A stretch of 64,000 bases of DNA from Lunularia cruciata (taxonomy: Eukaryota > Streptophyta > Marchantiopsida > Lunulariales > Lunulariaceae), in NCBI GenBank assembly GCA_948567375.1, contig OX419757.1, positions 74,035,836 through 74,099,835 on the forward strand, written 5' to 3'. Shown here piece after piece: positions 1-11,841 of the stretch. Both the position numbers and the translations under genes were made by a program. Position 1 is the stretch's first letter, and each line of letters opens with the position of its first letter. The notes below the pieces were generated by a model, which was given only the letters and a program-made list of their open reading frames with translations, ran no database searches and was not told where the DNA came from.

Positions 1-550
1 CAATCTTCTTTTTTGGTTAGAGTGTGCACCTTTATGTGAAATTTTCATGTGAATTCTTCAAATAGAGAATTCAGGGTCTTGGATCAAGTATACTTGGGTC
101 TGTAGAGCTCACAAGTTAGCCCAGCTTAGGAATTGATCCATATCTAAGGATCAGAGATAGATAAGGCCATCAGAATTTGTAAAGTGTTAACCAAGAGCAC
201 AACCAACTATGGAAAATTTATTTGGCTCTGAGTCATATAGAGTGAGATCTGATGCAACAAGTTTTACTAAAAAGACTATCATAAGCTCGGAGGAGCATTT
301 CTTTCTTCTATCCTAATTGAATGTTAATTCTCTCACTTTTTTGACTATGATTGAGAGTTCAGATTTCTAGAGTTTTTTGTGAGGCTCAAGTGTACATCTG
401 ATTTAGAAATCCGTGGAAATTTGGCAAGAACTAGGGGCAAAACCCTAAAAAGGGGATTTCAAAATTAGGGTGAGAGTTGCAAAAACCTAGCCAACTTTGA
501 GAGCCTTTTAGGGGAGTTTCATTGATTTAATTGAAGGTTTTTTATATCAT

Positions 551-577
551 TGGAAAGCTTATCTCACAAGCTTTCCA
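551..577. repeat. Perfect 10-bp inverted repeat (hairpin)
   Basis: The arms are tggaaagctt (551-560) and aagctttcca (568-577), with a 7-base loop. The arms pair perfectly. No gene or terminal repeat is associated, so the function is unknown. Confidence 0.8.
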
Positions 578-2101
578 TTGAATCCTAGAATGCTTGAATC
601 CAAGCTATACAGAAAGAGTTATGTTCATATGAGCTGCATAGAGTTTTCCCTATCAAGAAGACATAGAAAATCCCCACATGAAGTAGGAATTTGTTGAGAT
701 CTGAAGTACAGCTTGGAGGAAACTTGGAGTACAGGTTGAAATCAGCTTGATGATTGAGCATGAAGGCTTTGAAGCTCTTTATTGAAAAAAAGCACAGAGA
801 GTTATTGTCGCATTCCTGTGATTGGATCCTCTCTGTGCTTTTGCATGCTTGTTTGTACACCCAGTTGGTTTGGATTGGTGTGTGTGCATTACGCTTAGGT
901 TCTTTCCTTCTAGGAGTACTGTGTATTTCTCCTTGGTAATGTTGGAAGTGATGACCAATAGACCAGGAGTGCATGTTATGATGACAGGTTAGGTTGCATA
1001 TCACTACCTTACCTGATAGCAAGAATACTAGTTACGAGAGTGGAGGGTTCTGACTGTTAGGTAACACGTGTGTTTAGATGAGTAGTTATAGGTTTACCTA
1101 CAGCCTCTAATCTACAATCTCCAAAGTTAGGCAGCTTGTGTGTTCCCAAAGCAAGAAAAGAAAAGTACGACAACGTGCTGGCCAAGGTCTCGGTCTTCAA
1201 GATCCTTGTTCTGGTGTGTTTTGGGAGATGTTATGGATACTGCGCCATCTCCATGTTCATCAGTCTGTTTCTCTAGCTTAGATTTTGGAGAACATCCCTT
1301 TGATGGGTGATTCTCACACCCCAGTGGTAGCAAGGACACATCAGGTCCATTCTTGGATGAGACCTATTGTTTGTTAGATGCAACCAGAGTGGGATCATAG
1401 GCTCATCGTCTTTGTCTTTGGTGGAAAAACCTCTAATTTAGAGAGGTTCTATAGTGCACTTATGACAGGATTCAATAACTAGACCACATCATTGTTGATG
1501 ACATCTTGGATGTTGGGCATCAGTCTCAAATGATGGTAGCAGTTGATAGGTCATCTATGGTAATGGTGAACCTAGTTGGACAGCCTAGAGCCACTTTTCC
1601 CACACTTATGAGTTTCTTAAGCTCTCATGCTTTTCGAGAGGGAGGTCTTGGACTAGTTGTAGTAGTTACAGTAGTTGGTGGAGCCTAATGCCGATGAGAA
1701 AGAGTGTGCAATGGGTTTTTGCACTGGAGGTCAAGCTATGGGGCTAGGCCCCAGTAACGAGAAGCGATGGACTACTTTATACTATTTATATAGTGTATCT
1801 TTCACATATTTATCACTTGTCGTGTCTTCAGAATCTTTATAGACAGCCCTTCATTAGGGGGTTTCAATTAGGTACTTATTGAAGAATTCCAGAACTTGAT
1901 TGAAGAGAAATTTCCCGTAAAAATTACAGGCTGTGTCGCAAAGTGCCTCGAAGAAGTTTACAATTTTACAAGACACTTTTTTACACACCAGTAATATTTA
2001 TGTAGCCATTCAAATATAATAATCAAATCTACAATGAATTTAGTTATGGAAACTGATTATGAATAATTATATGTCTCTTTGTAGAAAGACATAATTATAT
2101 G

Positions 2102-2129
2102 AAAGAGACACACGATTACGTGTCTCTTT
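2102..2129. repeat. Perfect 10-bp inverted repeat (hairpin)
   Basis: The arms are aaagagacac (2102-2111) and gtgtctcttt (2120-2129), with an 8-base loop. A second, imperfect inverted repeat built on the same gtctctt motif lies just upstream (about 2073-2108). The cluster resembles the inner part of a small foldback or MITE-like element, but no terminal repeats or target duplication were identified. Confidence 0.75.
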
Positions 2130-2383
2130 TAACTTAGAATAATGAAGAGAATTGTTTTAAACTACAAGTCATGAAAACATTCCAGTAAAATTTACAATTG
2201 ATCACTCCTACTATAATCTCGATGAGTAAAAAAGTTATATGCACGCATATGTTTGTAATCGGACAAAAGTTCATATGTTCACATGGTTGTCTTCACACTT
2301 AAAACACTGATTTCATTCCCGTAACATTTGCTTAAAATGTAGAATTGAAATCCCCAACTATATAACCTTGATCAGTAAAGAGC

Positions 2384-2404
2384 ATATATATATATATATA
2401 TATA
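2384..2404. repeat. TA dinucleotide microsatellite
   Basis: An uninterrupted AT/TA run of about ten units, read directly from the sequence. Confidence 0.9.
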
Positions 2405-2500
2405 CGGGTCTGACAAAAGTTTAAATGTGGGTCGTCTTCACATGCAGTCGGTGAAATCACTCTAAATACAACAAAACATAGTAACTCCATAACCATTCTA

Positions 2501-5500
2501 AATTCGAGACACTGGAACACTTCCTCGTTTGGCTAAGAGGAAATAGAAGCACGAGAAGAACATGAGTCTTCACTCGTCCCAAAGTGTGATATTTTATTAC
2601 TATCTTAAACTTTTCCATGTTCGTCCTGATATTCGAACGTGTTCCTGTTCCTCTCACTGCCAATTTCGAATACCTGTCATCCCTGTTCCTTCAACCACTC
2701 CCATTACAACTTAAACTTTTCACCGCATGTCCCCACTGGCGGTGTGAAAACCAACTGTGAATAGGGTGGCTTCTTTATTCTAGAACTTACCACACATCTA
2801 AAGCCTCTTAGGAATAGTTGAATAGCCAAGAGAAGTGCCAAAAAACCACGATAGAGAACAGTGTGAGGAATCAGAGGATAAATAGCCATGATATTTTGGT
2901 TTAAGAACGACCAGGACATGGCAACCAAGTGTCAAAATAACGACCTCACTGATTGAATTCCTTGTACTCCTCTGATTTCAATAAGATTCTTTGCTTTCCT
3001 TGCCAGCGATCTGTATCAAGTTGCTTCGGGACTAAAAGGTCCTTAACCATCGAAGTATTCCACATTTCTTCAATCTGGACGTTCGTCCTTCTACACCAAC
3101 GTCGAGTTTGTCGAATATACTGATGGCTATCTTTTCTCTACTGTACCTTACCAGCTCATCGTAAGGGATTAGATTACCATCAACACGGGACTACGCTGTC
3201 CTTCCTCGCTCTATCAAGCACTCTGTCCATCTTGTAAACGTTGAAGCTACCGGGACTCGCTGAAACTACATGTACTGAGTTTCTTGTCTGCTCTGGGGAT
3301 CACATGGTTTGTAACCTGCCAGAATAGGACGCCTCGAGGTGATAACTTGTTCTCTTTGGATCGACCAAAGTAGAATGTAATACACTATACAAACATTCCA
3401 CATAAGCAGGTCGCTTGGTAAGCCACTCACTAACAGGACGCAGTTACCAATCAAAGGTTTGACTGAACTCCTTGTACCTTGCTGACGATTGAGAAACCCG
3501 ATGATAATTTGAAAGAATCTGATGCCTGTCACATATTCTAAATATCGCTGCTGTTCCTGTGGGTTATCTGCAGCTGTTATCGACGTTGAAAGTACATCCC
3601 TGCCAGCGCATCCACGGCGCTGATGATACTTGCCTGCAGGATTTGATTTCGTAGGGTCGTTGGCTGGGTATGGTGAATGGATAAAGACAGGCAAAAGGAA
3701 CCAGTACAGTACCCAGCAGTCATGGTAGGGTCATATATCATGACTCACCTTGCTTGCAACCTGTAACTGCTAGGGAGCAATCACTATAACGCTGTCCACT
3801 CTCTTCCACGAATAGCAACTGCTACAACTTCTGATCAGCTTAGTCCTTTCGATTCGCCTGCTTGTTTGCAGCATGAACGCCGTGAAGCCATGTGAAAATT
3901 ATCTTGTCAGCATAGTCGATTTTGGTCTCTGATATTCACTTTCTGTCAGACATGTTCTTGGATAAATTGAGCGATTCGTAAGTGAGCACACTAGGAGACA
4001 AGCAGCACTGCAGTGGGAGTCTACGGCTTGTCCCTGGCACTATCCCAAAACAACCGCCTAAATTACGGCAATGAGATCTTGGCACTACACGTACCAACAG
4101 CTATACCTCATTCCCATCAGCTATGATCAGTAAAGTGGCGGGCTTTATTTTTTCGTTCAATGTACTCGTGTTCTACGGCTCTCAATTTGCGGTAACCATC
4201 CTCCATACTAGTCTAACGATCTCTGTCCATACAACTTCTTTGGGAAATTCGGACTCTCAAAAAACTGATGATGGGTGTTTTTATTCTACATAGCTTGAGA
4301 AACTCATCAATTTTTACACTATCAGTTCGCTTACGTCATCTTCAAAGTAGAGTTCTATTCTTCGACATATCCTCCAAGTTGGCTTGCACGATCATTCAAC
4401 CCTTCATCCTCTGTCTTCGCTCATATCACTGTACATACTTTGAAGACTTCGTGTTCAGCCTGGTAAGGTGCGTGGAAACTGTGGTTATGAGAAACACACT
4501 GAAAGTCAAGGATGCCAATGACAATATAGTATCATTATTATTCCTTGCCTGGCAAAAGATCAGGAACAACTCCTGAGCTCATAGGCACTGATGATGTCCT
4601 GTGGTAAACACTAGAGACGTACCATGCTTTTGCTCCGTTCAACTAATAACCGTGCAGAGAACCTGGATCGCGCATAGGGGGTGGTAGAGTTACTCCTTTG
4701 CGTTGGTAACTGGAAAAGCCCGCTCGCATAATGCCGATTGTCACCGCCCTCGTATATCCATGCTTCAAGCCAAAGCGAACCTGTTACGTAGAGTATATTG
4801 TCGGAACAAGGCTCCGAGAGCTCAAAGGGCCTATTGAGGTCAAGAATGTTGCTTCCCTGGGAGAATGGTTGCGTGTTAGCAAATGCAGTTTTCGTTGGTA
4901 ATTGCGTAGTGAGCGTGCGAGCTGGCGAGAAGAACCAGAGCAGGAGTCAAAGAAGGTACTTGACTCCAACGAATAGATTGATCGATCACTCAATTTGGTT
5001 CCCGGAAGTCGCACATACTTGTTTGGAGGCGCGGACAAGCCTGATCAGTGGACCACAATGGATTAGTTTTACTGGTTACGGAAACTCATGCATATGCATC
5101 GATCATCAATGTCATTTCTTTTTGCAAATCACTTCATGCATATACTGATCTAGATGCTATGACGTGCTCATTCAGATTTGAGACGCTGTATGCAGAATGT
5201 CCCATGAAAGGTCAAACGCGTTGTCTCAACACGACGGATTCAAACGAATTGTTCCACAAGCGTTCGTGTGATTCACGCAATGAAACTTGTGTTGCGTGCA
5301 GACCCATTGCCTAACCATGTGCGCAAAGGACCAGCAATTTCACGAATAGAAAGGCATTTCAACTGAATTGAAGCTACACATAATTTACATTGGCGCATCA
5401 CCACCATGCAATGCTTGGAATCAAATCAATCTAGTACCAATTCTTGGACATACGTGCTGCTTCTGCGAACTACTATGGCAGAGTACTATATCCGAATGCA

Positions 5501-6260
5501 TAATCTATTGTTCTCAATATTAGCTGAATCAAAGAATTTCATTACAGAAACTGACACTTCAGAATAAGCACGAAGCAAAGAAGGCGTATTGGGTTTTTGA
5601 AGATCTTTTGGATGATATCATTACGATGATAGTAAACTATGGTACAAGAAGGAGAAGCCGACAACAACCGTCGAATTGACTTCTACGAGGCATTAACACT
5701 CAGATGTTTTATGGTTCAGGACATTAAAAGCAGCCAGCACATCCAAGAAGGCCTCTGATCACCGTGTCTTCAGTTTCTGAATCATTACATGAAAACAGCA
5801 CACGGATTTGTCGATCGGACACCTTGGTAGTTGTCTAGTCGCAATTTCACACAACGTTATTGAAGCAAAGGGAGTAGAAGATGTAACTTATAGAACACAG
5901 CCTGACATAACTAGATTACATAGCACCCGCGCTTGCCGGTCTTGCAGCAACTAAGAATTTTGAAATTCTTAGCTTCCAAACTCTCGTTTGTCTCTTTCTG
6001 GCCAGCTCTGTCATTCTCTATGCAGCAATTCTCCGCAGTTCTTCTTCTCTCCAAATATCTGCGTCCAAAACCTAAACTCGCCCAATTGCTGCAGCACTAC
6101 ATTTGTCTCTGCCTGGCAAAGAATTCGGCTGTCTTCAAATCAGTAGCGTCCGTCTCTCTCATCCATGTAGTCGGACTGCACGTCAGAGAAGATTACACGA
6201 ATCAACATAGATTGTACTGCTCATGGTTCCCCTATTAAATTCGGTCCTGCATGCACTTAC
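2501..6260. other. Low-repeat intergenic stretch downstream of the host gene
   Basis: Base composition is visibly more balanced than in the transposon-filled remainder. Open frames up to about 140 codons occur on both strands, but none has a recognisable domain, biased composition or matching splice signals. A good minus-strand splice donor (gag|gtaagt at about 6261-6256) suggests that the transcript of the neighbouring minus-strand gene may continue into this region as 3' UTR or further exons. No other gene is supported. Confidence 0.4.
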
Positions 6261-6324
6261 CTCCCTTGTTGCAAATGTGATGGCTCGAAATAAATCACTG
6301 CACTGGGATAGAGAAGGTAGCCCT

Positions 6325-7422
6325 TCAACCACAATCCATGGACTTTAATGCTAAACATCCAATATCTGAGAACACAAATTTCCTCGAGGCCAAAGCCTGG
6401 AGGAAAATTAACTGCTCAAGAGGTCCACAATCCCCATAAATCTCAGATGCGCAGAAATTTGAGAATCTAAGGAAACTTGAATCAAGTGAGGAACGCACCG
6501 AACCACCCTCGTAAGGTCGACGACCATAAGTCGAAGTAGCAGGGTTGTAAGGTGGTGCATACGCAGTAGGGTAGCTGTCCGGTCGCCCATAGACAGGTGG
6601 GGGGACGTCAGTGAAACTGTCCTGGCGGCCATAGTGAATTTTGCCAGTGTCTGGTCGTACGTAGCTCGAGCCACCAGTGTTGGCAGGGTAAATGCGTTCC
6701 ACTACAGTTCCATCTTCTTCCACCTTCCTCTCGACCTTCACTGGGGCGACGTATGGATATGGGCGCTCGACACCATATCGGCGTCTGTACTCCTCCCTAT
6801 CTCTATAATCATCGGTGTAGTCCTCCCCAACTGGATTCTCACCAGCATACCTCCTTCTGTATCGATCATCTTGGCCTGCGTAGCCATCATCATCACTGTC
6901 TGAATCTCGTGACCTGTGGTGCTTGTCATGCTTATCGTAGCTACTACCAGCGTATTTGAGATGGCCATGCTTGTCATACTCATATCCTTCAGGAATACCT
7001 GAGGGATTGAGTGCGGATGCTGGTGGGTATCCAGGGTACTCAGCCCTTGGTGGTGGATAATCTGGACGAACATAATCTGGACGTGCATATTCTGGTCGAA
7101 CTGGACCGTGGGTGCTGTGGTGGCTGTGCCTGTAATTGGGATGTCGACTATCATATTCATTGTAGATCTGCTCGGTGATAGCTTCGACCTTCCTGCGCTC
7201 TCCCTCGGGGCCTTCGTAGCCGAGCTGAGCTATAGTTCGGGCGTCCAACTCATTGTGCTTTGGAGGGCTGCCCAAGTGCTCAAAACCCAGGGGCTGTCCT
7301 GTGTATTCATAAGGAGCATAGCCCGCTGCGCCGTACCCTGGACGATGAGAGTGTGGTCCATGCCGGTCGTATTCTTCTTCCTCCTTGTGGTGTCTGCGGA
7401 ACCCGGGGAAAATGTTCTCCAT
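6325..7422 (-). CDS. Tyr/Pro/Asp/His-rich, intrinsically disordered host protein of unknown function
   Basis: An uninterrupted 365-codon frame starting MENIFPGFRRHHKEEEEYDR. It is strongly biased toward Tyr, Pro, Arg, His, Asp and Gly. A short helix-prone stretch (about residues 57-90) is followed by RPEY/RPDY-type repeats (about 104-125), an acidic DSDSDDD run (about 172-180), Tyr/Arg/Asp-rich sequence and a small ordered-looking patch around VKVERKVEEDGTVVERIYP (about 226-245). No signal peptide, membrane segment or catalytic motif is visible. The Met at 7422 is chosen because composition bias begins there and a good splice acceptor (AG at 7457-7456) lies 33 bases upstream, suggesting a 5' UTR intron. 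The last 55 residues differ sharply in composition and may be partly intronic (see 6397-6498). The composition recalls hydrophilic stress proteins, but no dehydrin K-segment is present, so the family is unassigned. That the frame is a real gene is inferred from its length, bias and splice context. Confidence 0.7.
   Translation of the reverse strand: MENIFPGFRRHHKEEEEYDRHGPHSHRPGYGAAGYAPYEYTGQPLGFEHLGSPPKHNELDARTIAQLGYEGPEGERRKVEAITEQIYNEYDSRHPNYRHSHHSTHGPVRPEYARPDYVRPDYPPPRAEYPGYPPASALNPSGIPEGYEYDKHGHLKYAGSSYDKHDKHHRSRDSDSDDDGYAGQDDRYRRRYAGENPVGEDYTDDYRDREEYRRRYGVERPYPYVAPVKVERKVEEDGTVVERIYPANTGGSSYVRPDTGKIHYGRQDSFTDVPPPVYGRPDSYPTAYAPPYNPATSTYGRRPYEGGSVRSSLDSSFLRFSNFCASEIYGDCGPLEQLIFLQALASRKFVFSDIGCLALKSMDCG
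6397..6498 (-). other. Candidate 102-bp intron near the 3' end of the host gene
   Basis: On the minus strand a donor (tcg|gtgcgt, GT at 6498-6497) falls where the protein changes from Tyr/Pro-rich to ordinary composition. A pyrimidine-rich acceptor ending ctccag (AG at 6398-6397) follows. The interval is 102 bp, a multiple of three, so removing or keeping it leaves the same downstream frame and stop. Inference only; spliced transcripts would decide. Confidence 0.35.
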
Positions 7423-7455
7423 GCTTTCTCTGTTTCGACCAGCCGAAAATCAAAT

Positions 7456-7470
7456 CTGCAGTAGAAGACG
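7456..7470 (-). other. Candidate splice acceptor in the host gene 5' UTR
   Basis: Reading the minus strand, a pyrimidine-rich run ends tctactgcag just before the 33-base leader of the 6325-7422 frame. It fits a plant 3' splice site, implying that the first exon and promoter lie at higher coordinates. The matching donor was not identified. Confidence 0.45.
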
Positions 7471-7522
7471 AAGATACGCGTGTCAGAAATAGGAACTTCG
7501 ATCACGCTTGATTCCAGTTTCA

Positions 7523-10500
7523 AGTTTCATCTCAATTAGCCTTTCTGTATGTTCTTTCGTGCTAAGGAACTTTAAGAACAGAAGGATGTTAAAGAGTTAA
7601 GAAGGCGTATGTGGAGGGCTCCCACTACGGTACTTTAGCGATCATAACTGAAGTTTACAGGAAGCAAGAAACTGAGTATGCGACGAGAATTTGGTCAAAT
7701 ATAGAACAGTCAGACATACTGTCTGAAGCAGAGTAAGAGATCGACACGGTTGGCTCCTCAGCACGCAAAGTACTAAAAAATGAAAGAACTGCGTTAGCTG
7801 TTACAACCAATTGTTGGGAAAGATAAGTGTTCAGTGGTCTAGACATTGGACAGGTACGAGGAGCAGTTCCAACCATGCAGAACTCGTTTCTACACAGCCA
7901 CCTGCAAGAATGTCTAAAACGGAATCACATTGCAAACGGTGGCTTAGAGCCTCTTGGTCTGAGCACAGCTGGCATTCAATGTGGGAACTATCGAACTTGT
8001 CTTCGCTAACGTGCAGAAGGCAATCGACACAACATCCAGCATGAAGGATACGTCTTTGAGACGCAACCTAAGGCAATGAAATCTGCCATCACTGAACGAC
8101 AAGGATCCGTACAACTTACGACAGTTTTAGCACATCGATAAGAAATTTTGAGCAAACACAAGAGCTGAGAAGGACAACCGGTAATAACATGGATACTTCT
8201 GTTCAAAGTGTCCATGAACAGAAGTGCTGAACTCGAAACGTTAGAGCGATTGTCAACAATCAGGATCCTACTTTAAAACACGATTTGTTGACAAACTTTG
8301 ATCAGGCCAAGATGTGACAGCAACGAACTTCGAACGACTAACCAAGACAACGACCTTCTTCCAGACCACGCCAGGGCAACGCCACTGATCTTCACTAATA
8401 ACAAAGGGAAGAAATCCCAGAATTGCAATACAAAGTGATGTTCAGAGGGGAAGGATGAAGAGGAGAGTGAGATGATTACATCCGTGGTTCCGTAGACTGC
8501 AATGAAATGGGTCTGGTATGTGCTGAAGCCCAGTGTTTGAAATGTTGAGAGTTATAGGAGGGAAGAGGTCACCAGTCAAGAAGCTGCTCAAACCGAGCTA
8601 AAAGTCTACACTTCTAAACTAAGGCAAAGCAGCATAAATCAAGTAAGAAGAAACGAAACGGAAAGGACCCAGGTCTCAAAGGAGTAATCCGAGTCAACTA
8701 TGAGAGACAGGCGAGAACTGAAGGAGATGTCTAACACCTGTGAGGTTGAGGGCAACTCACTCCAGCTTAACTTAGAATTCAAATGAGTGCAACCGCTCAT
8801 GCAAATGTACTACTTGCTGGGTGAGTAGCAGTTTGTGAATGCCAACAGGGTTAAAATACAATCAGATATTGGTCAGCATCTAGTAACATTCGTATAACTC
8901 AGAGACAAAACCAGTACTTCTGTAGCACCTTCTCACGGCTTGACCAATAGCCACTTGGAAATGTCAGCGGTGATATGGTCGGTGCTGGACATTTGTTGGA
9001 TGAAGTGGAAGATGCTCGTGTTCCTTGTAAGAAGGGAAGAAGACAGAGAGTTTGCCAAAGCTGATGTAAAAGGTTAAGTATTGGTAACTCCGCTCCCAGA
9101 TACAGCTGTTGTGACGCCATTCCACAAGTCCGCCCCACCTCCCAGCTACAGTACTTTAGTTTCTCGTCCACCCTCAACTTATTCCATCCATATTGTATTG
9201 TGTATATACTGCAGAAAATTTGATTCGTTTTATACTATCTAGTTGTATGTAGCTGATTCCAATCTCCTTCCGATAGCTGGTGCGGAAATAGAGTGGATAT
9301 TGCACCATGGCTATCATGGCTTCTATTCTTTTCACACTGTCCGGTGAGTTTGATAACTGATTTTATATACCTACAGCAGGATCCGGTAGTATCATTGATT
9401 CTCAGGCCGCAGATGAATAGTTGCTTTTCACTGAAAGCTGTTGCAACAAAAGTAATAAGCAATTATCATCAAGCCTTTAAAGAAAGCTCGTGAAGCAGAC
9501 TTAGAGTACATTGAGCGCGCAGTTGAGTTTTGAGGTGCAGCCAACACAGATGAACGGACTTCTAAGTCGGAGGATGCTAATCTAAACTACGGTTTCAAGT
9601 ATACACGATACTTTCAGCTAGGGATATCTGGAGAGGTCCACAAAAGCTGCATTCTTAGGGCATGTGAACCTACGAGTAGCTCTTCATGATGACTACCTGC
9701 ACCAATGATCTTACTTCGGAAAGTAGTACCAGTACAGTATACCAATCTTTCTCTCTCTACCACACCACAACATTTCACACCCTGTTTATGTGCTTTTGAC
9801 TCTCCCATTACTCCCTTGGTCCGTGTAGATTGTATGGTAGATCCATGGACTCCCTGCAAAGACAGATCTTACCTCAGTTTCTGTTTCAGAGGCTATGTTA
9901 TGATATCAAGTTAGGTGGTCTCCCCGGCCTGCCAAAGGTGACTCTTGCGCGTTGTAAAAAAATCTCCTCTTTCATACTTTGGTTCCTGTAAGGTGTAGCA
10001 GATGGCATCAACCCTAGCTAGGTAAGGGAGGGAAGGGTACACAGCTATGTATGCCTACACAGAAGTGTATGCAGGAGCAATTGCAATTGCAAGACTTAGG
10101 ACTGCTAACAAAACCATTCAAGATTTTCTACTTCTTACACTAGAGAGTTGTCGGTGAAAAACTATGGTGAAAAGCTGTTAGTCCTCAGACTGACATCTGT
10201 ACCTGGTGAAATCTCCTTGCCGAGGTGTCTCTAGCTACAGTGAAACTGGCAGAATGGTACCCATCTTCATGGCCTATCAGGAAGCCAGAACTTATCCGCA
10301 TCAACCGCCCATACAAAGGATGGACCGCATCAACTGCCCATACAAAGATCGGCAACAGATACCCGAGCGTTGGTTCGGAATTTTAGCAATCCGCTAAAGA
10401 GGACATACTGGTGTTACCATGTTATCTAAAGGCCATGTGGAACTACATCGTGTCAGATCGTTACTGAAGGTTCACTGGGTTACAAGCTCCGCCAATTCAA

Positions 10501-11771
10501 GCGCTATCAAGCTTTGAAGCTCTTAACTAGCTACTTTATGGAGTGGATGACCGCAACACAAATTCAGCCAAAAGGCAAGTCTGCAGTTCGGCTGAATTTG
10601 TGCTGCAAATGGATCAGACGACCACCTATTATGGATCTTTCGACCACCTGTTCTAACTGCAAAGTTGAATATCTTGACTGCAGCAGGTTCTACACGCTTG
10701 GATTGTTTAAGGATCTGAAGTCGAAGACAAAATCACTCCCCAGAGTTATAAGTAGAGGGTACATCCAGGAGGGTCGCTGCAGTCAGACCCACGACTAGTG
10801 GTACAACGCATTTGCTCAATTACCACCTCTTCAACCTGTGTCTCCAATAATTGCACGTAGCCCATCGATCAGCATACGCAACCAAATCGGATTTCTGAGG
10901 CAACTCAACAGGTGTAAACTCTCTGGGAACCTGATTTAGGCCATTACCCTATAGCAACTTTGGGAATCAAAAAGTCCATGATTCCCATACTTCGAATAGC
11001 AATAATCTGATGGCTTACTCATGGGTATGAGATTATACTGGAGCTACACAAGTTTAATACAGTTTACGGGTGATATTTGACACATTCTGAATACAGCACC
11101 TATATCACAGTTACCCTATATTTCATAGCCATTGAACTCTGGACTGAAAGTCAATGACAACAGGTCTTATTATTCGTGATCTCTGCTCAAGTAGCTGACA
11201 AGAGTGTGGCATGGGAGATAAAGGAGCTCCATAGGAATCAGGTACTGCATTCCGTTCACACGACGGATTGGATGAAAAACGATACACATATATTGCATGT
11301 TCGAATTAGTCAGTACATCTTCTAGTAATGATATCACAAAAAATCGATCACTTTTCGACGAGTTCAGTTGTAACAAACCACACAAGACAGTTGGTCATGG
11401 TCCGACTCATCCGTTCTCGAACTCGTCTAATGTCGATAGACTGAAACCCTCCTCCTGTCTGATAGCATTTGCTAGCTTGGTTGTTAAAGCTACTCCACCT
11501 GGTTACAATGGAGCTCCAGAGTCTGGGCTCATCAGTAGATCGCATCGACTTTCGGTCCCTTGTCTTCCCGCTTTTTAAACCTTTACGATCTCTGATCAGT
11601 CATTAGATATCATGATTACACAGACACGTCTCTCCTGGCACTTTTTACTCATATCACTCATTATCACCCCACTTGTGCTTGTGCTTTGAACTCTTTGACC
11701 GAAAGGTTGAAGTGTCACTTTATAGCTTTCTGAATTCCTGTCCGATATTGTCAAACTTTATCGTACTGCAC
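7523..11771. other. Low-repeat stretch, probable upstream region of the host gene
   Basis: No recognisable coding region on either strand. Frames of 60-95 codons lack domains or consistent bias. If the minus-strand gene has a 5' UTR intron, its first exon and promoter should lie here, but no TATA box or donor could be picked with confidence. Confidence 0.4.
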
Positions 11772-11841
11772 GGATTTGAACCCTTGGTTACCAGAGTAGC
11801 TGAACTCAGGGTGTTGAACTGATTTTTGTACCCCTTTACCA
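11772..11841 (-). promoter_or_regulatory. tRNA-like Pol III A and B boxes, possible SINE head
   Basis: On the minus strand tggtaaagggg (11841-11831) fits the A-box pattern TRGYNNARNNG, and ggttcaaatcc (11782-11772) fits the B-box pattern GGTTCRANTCC, with 48 bases between them. This is the arrangement of a tRNA-derived SINE head. No tRNA cloverleaf could be folded around it, and no 3' tail or target duplication was identified, so chance is possible. Confidence 0.3.

Larger units (their letters stand above)
1..2500. other. AT-rich stretch with no recognised gene
   Basis: No open frame here resembles a known protein. The longest are about 145 codons, lack recognisable motifs and are probably chance frames. 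The region holds two perfect hairpins and a TA microsatellite, listed separately. It may be decayed transposon DNA, but no LTR, primer binding site or transposase motif was recognised. Confidence 0.5.

Noticed and set aside
1506-1688. 60-codon plus-strand frame with a hydrophobic tail
   Set aside because: Too short, with no homologous motif or gene context; likely chance.
3266-3694. 142-codon minus-strand frame in the low-repeat island
   Set aside because: No motif, bias or splice context; could be chance at this composition.
11772-11841. A true tRNA gene
   Set aside because: A and B boxes are present, but no acceptor or anticodon stems could be formed, so only a SINE-like promoter was kept.
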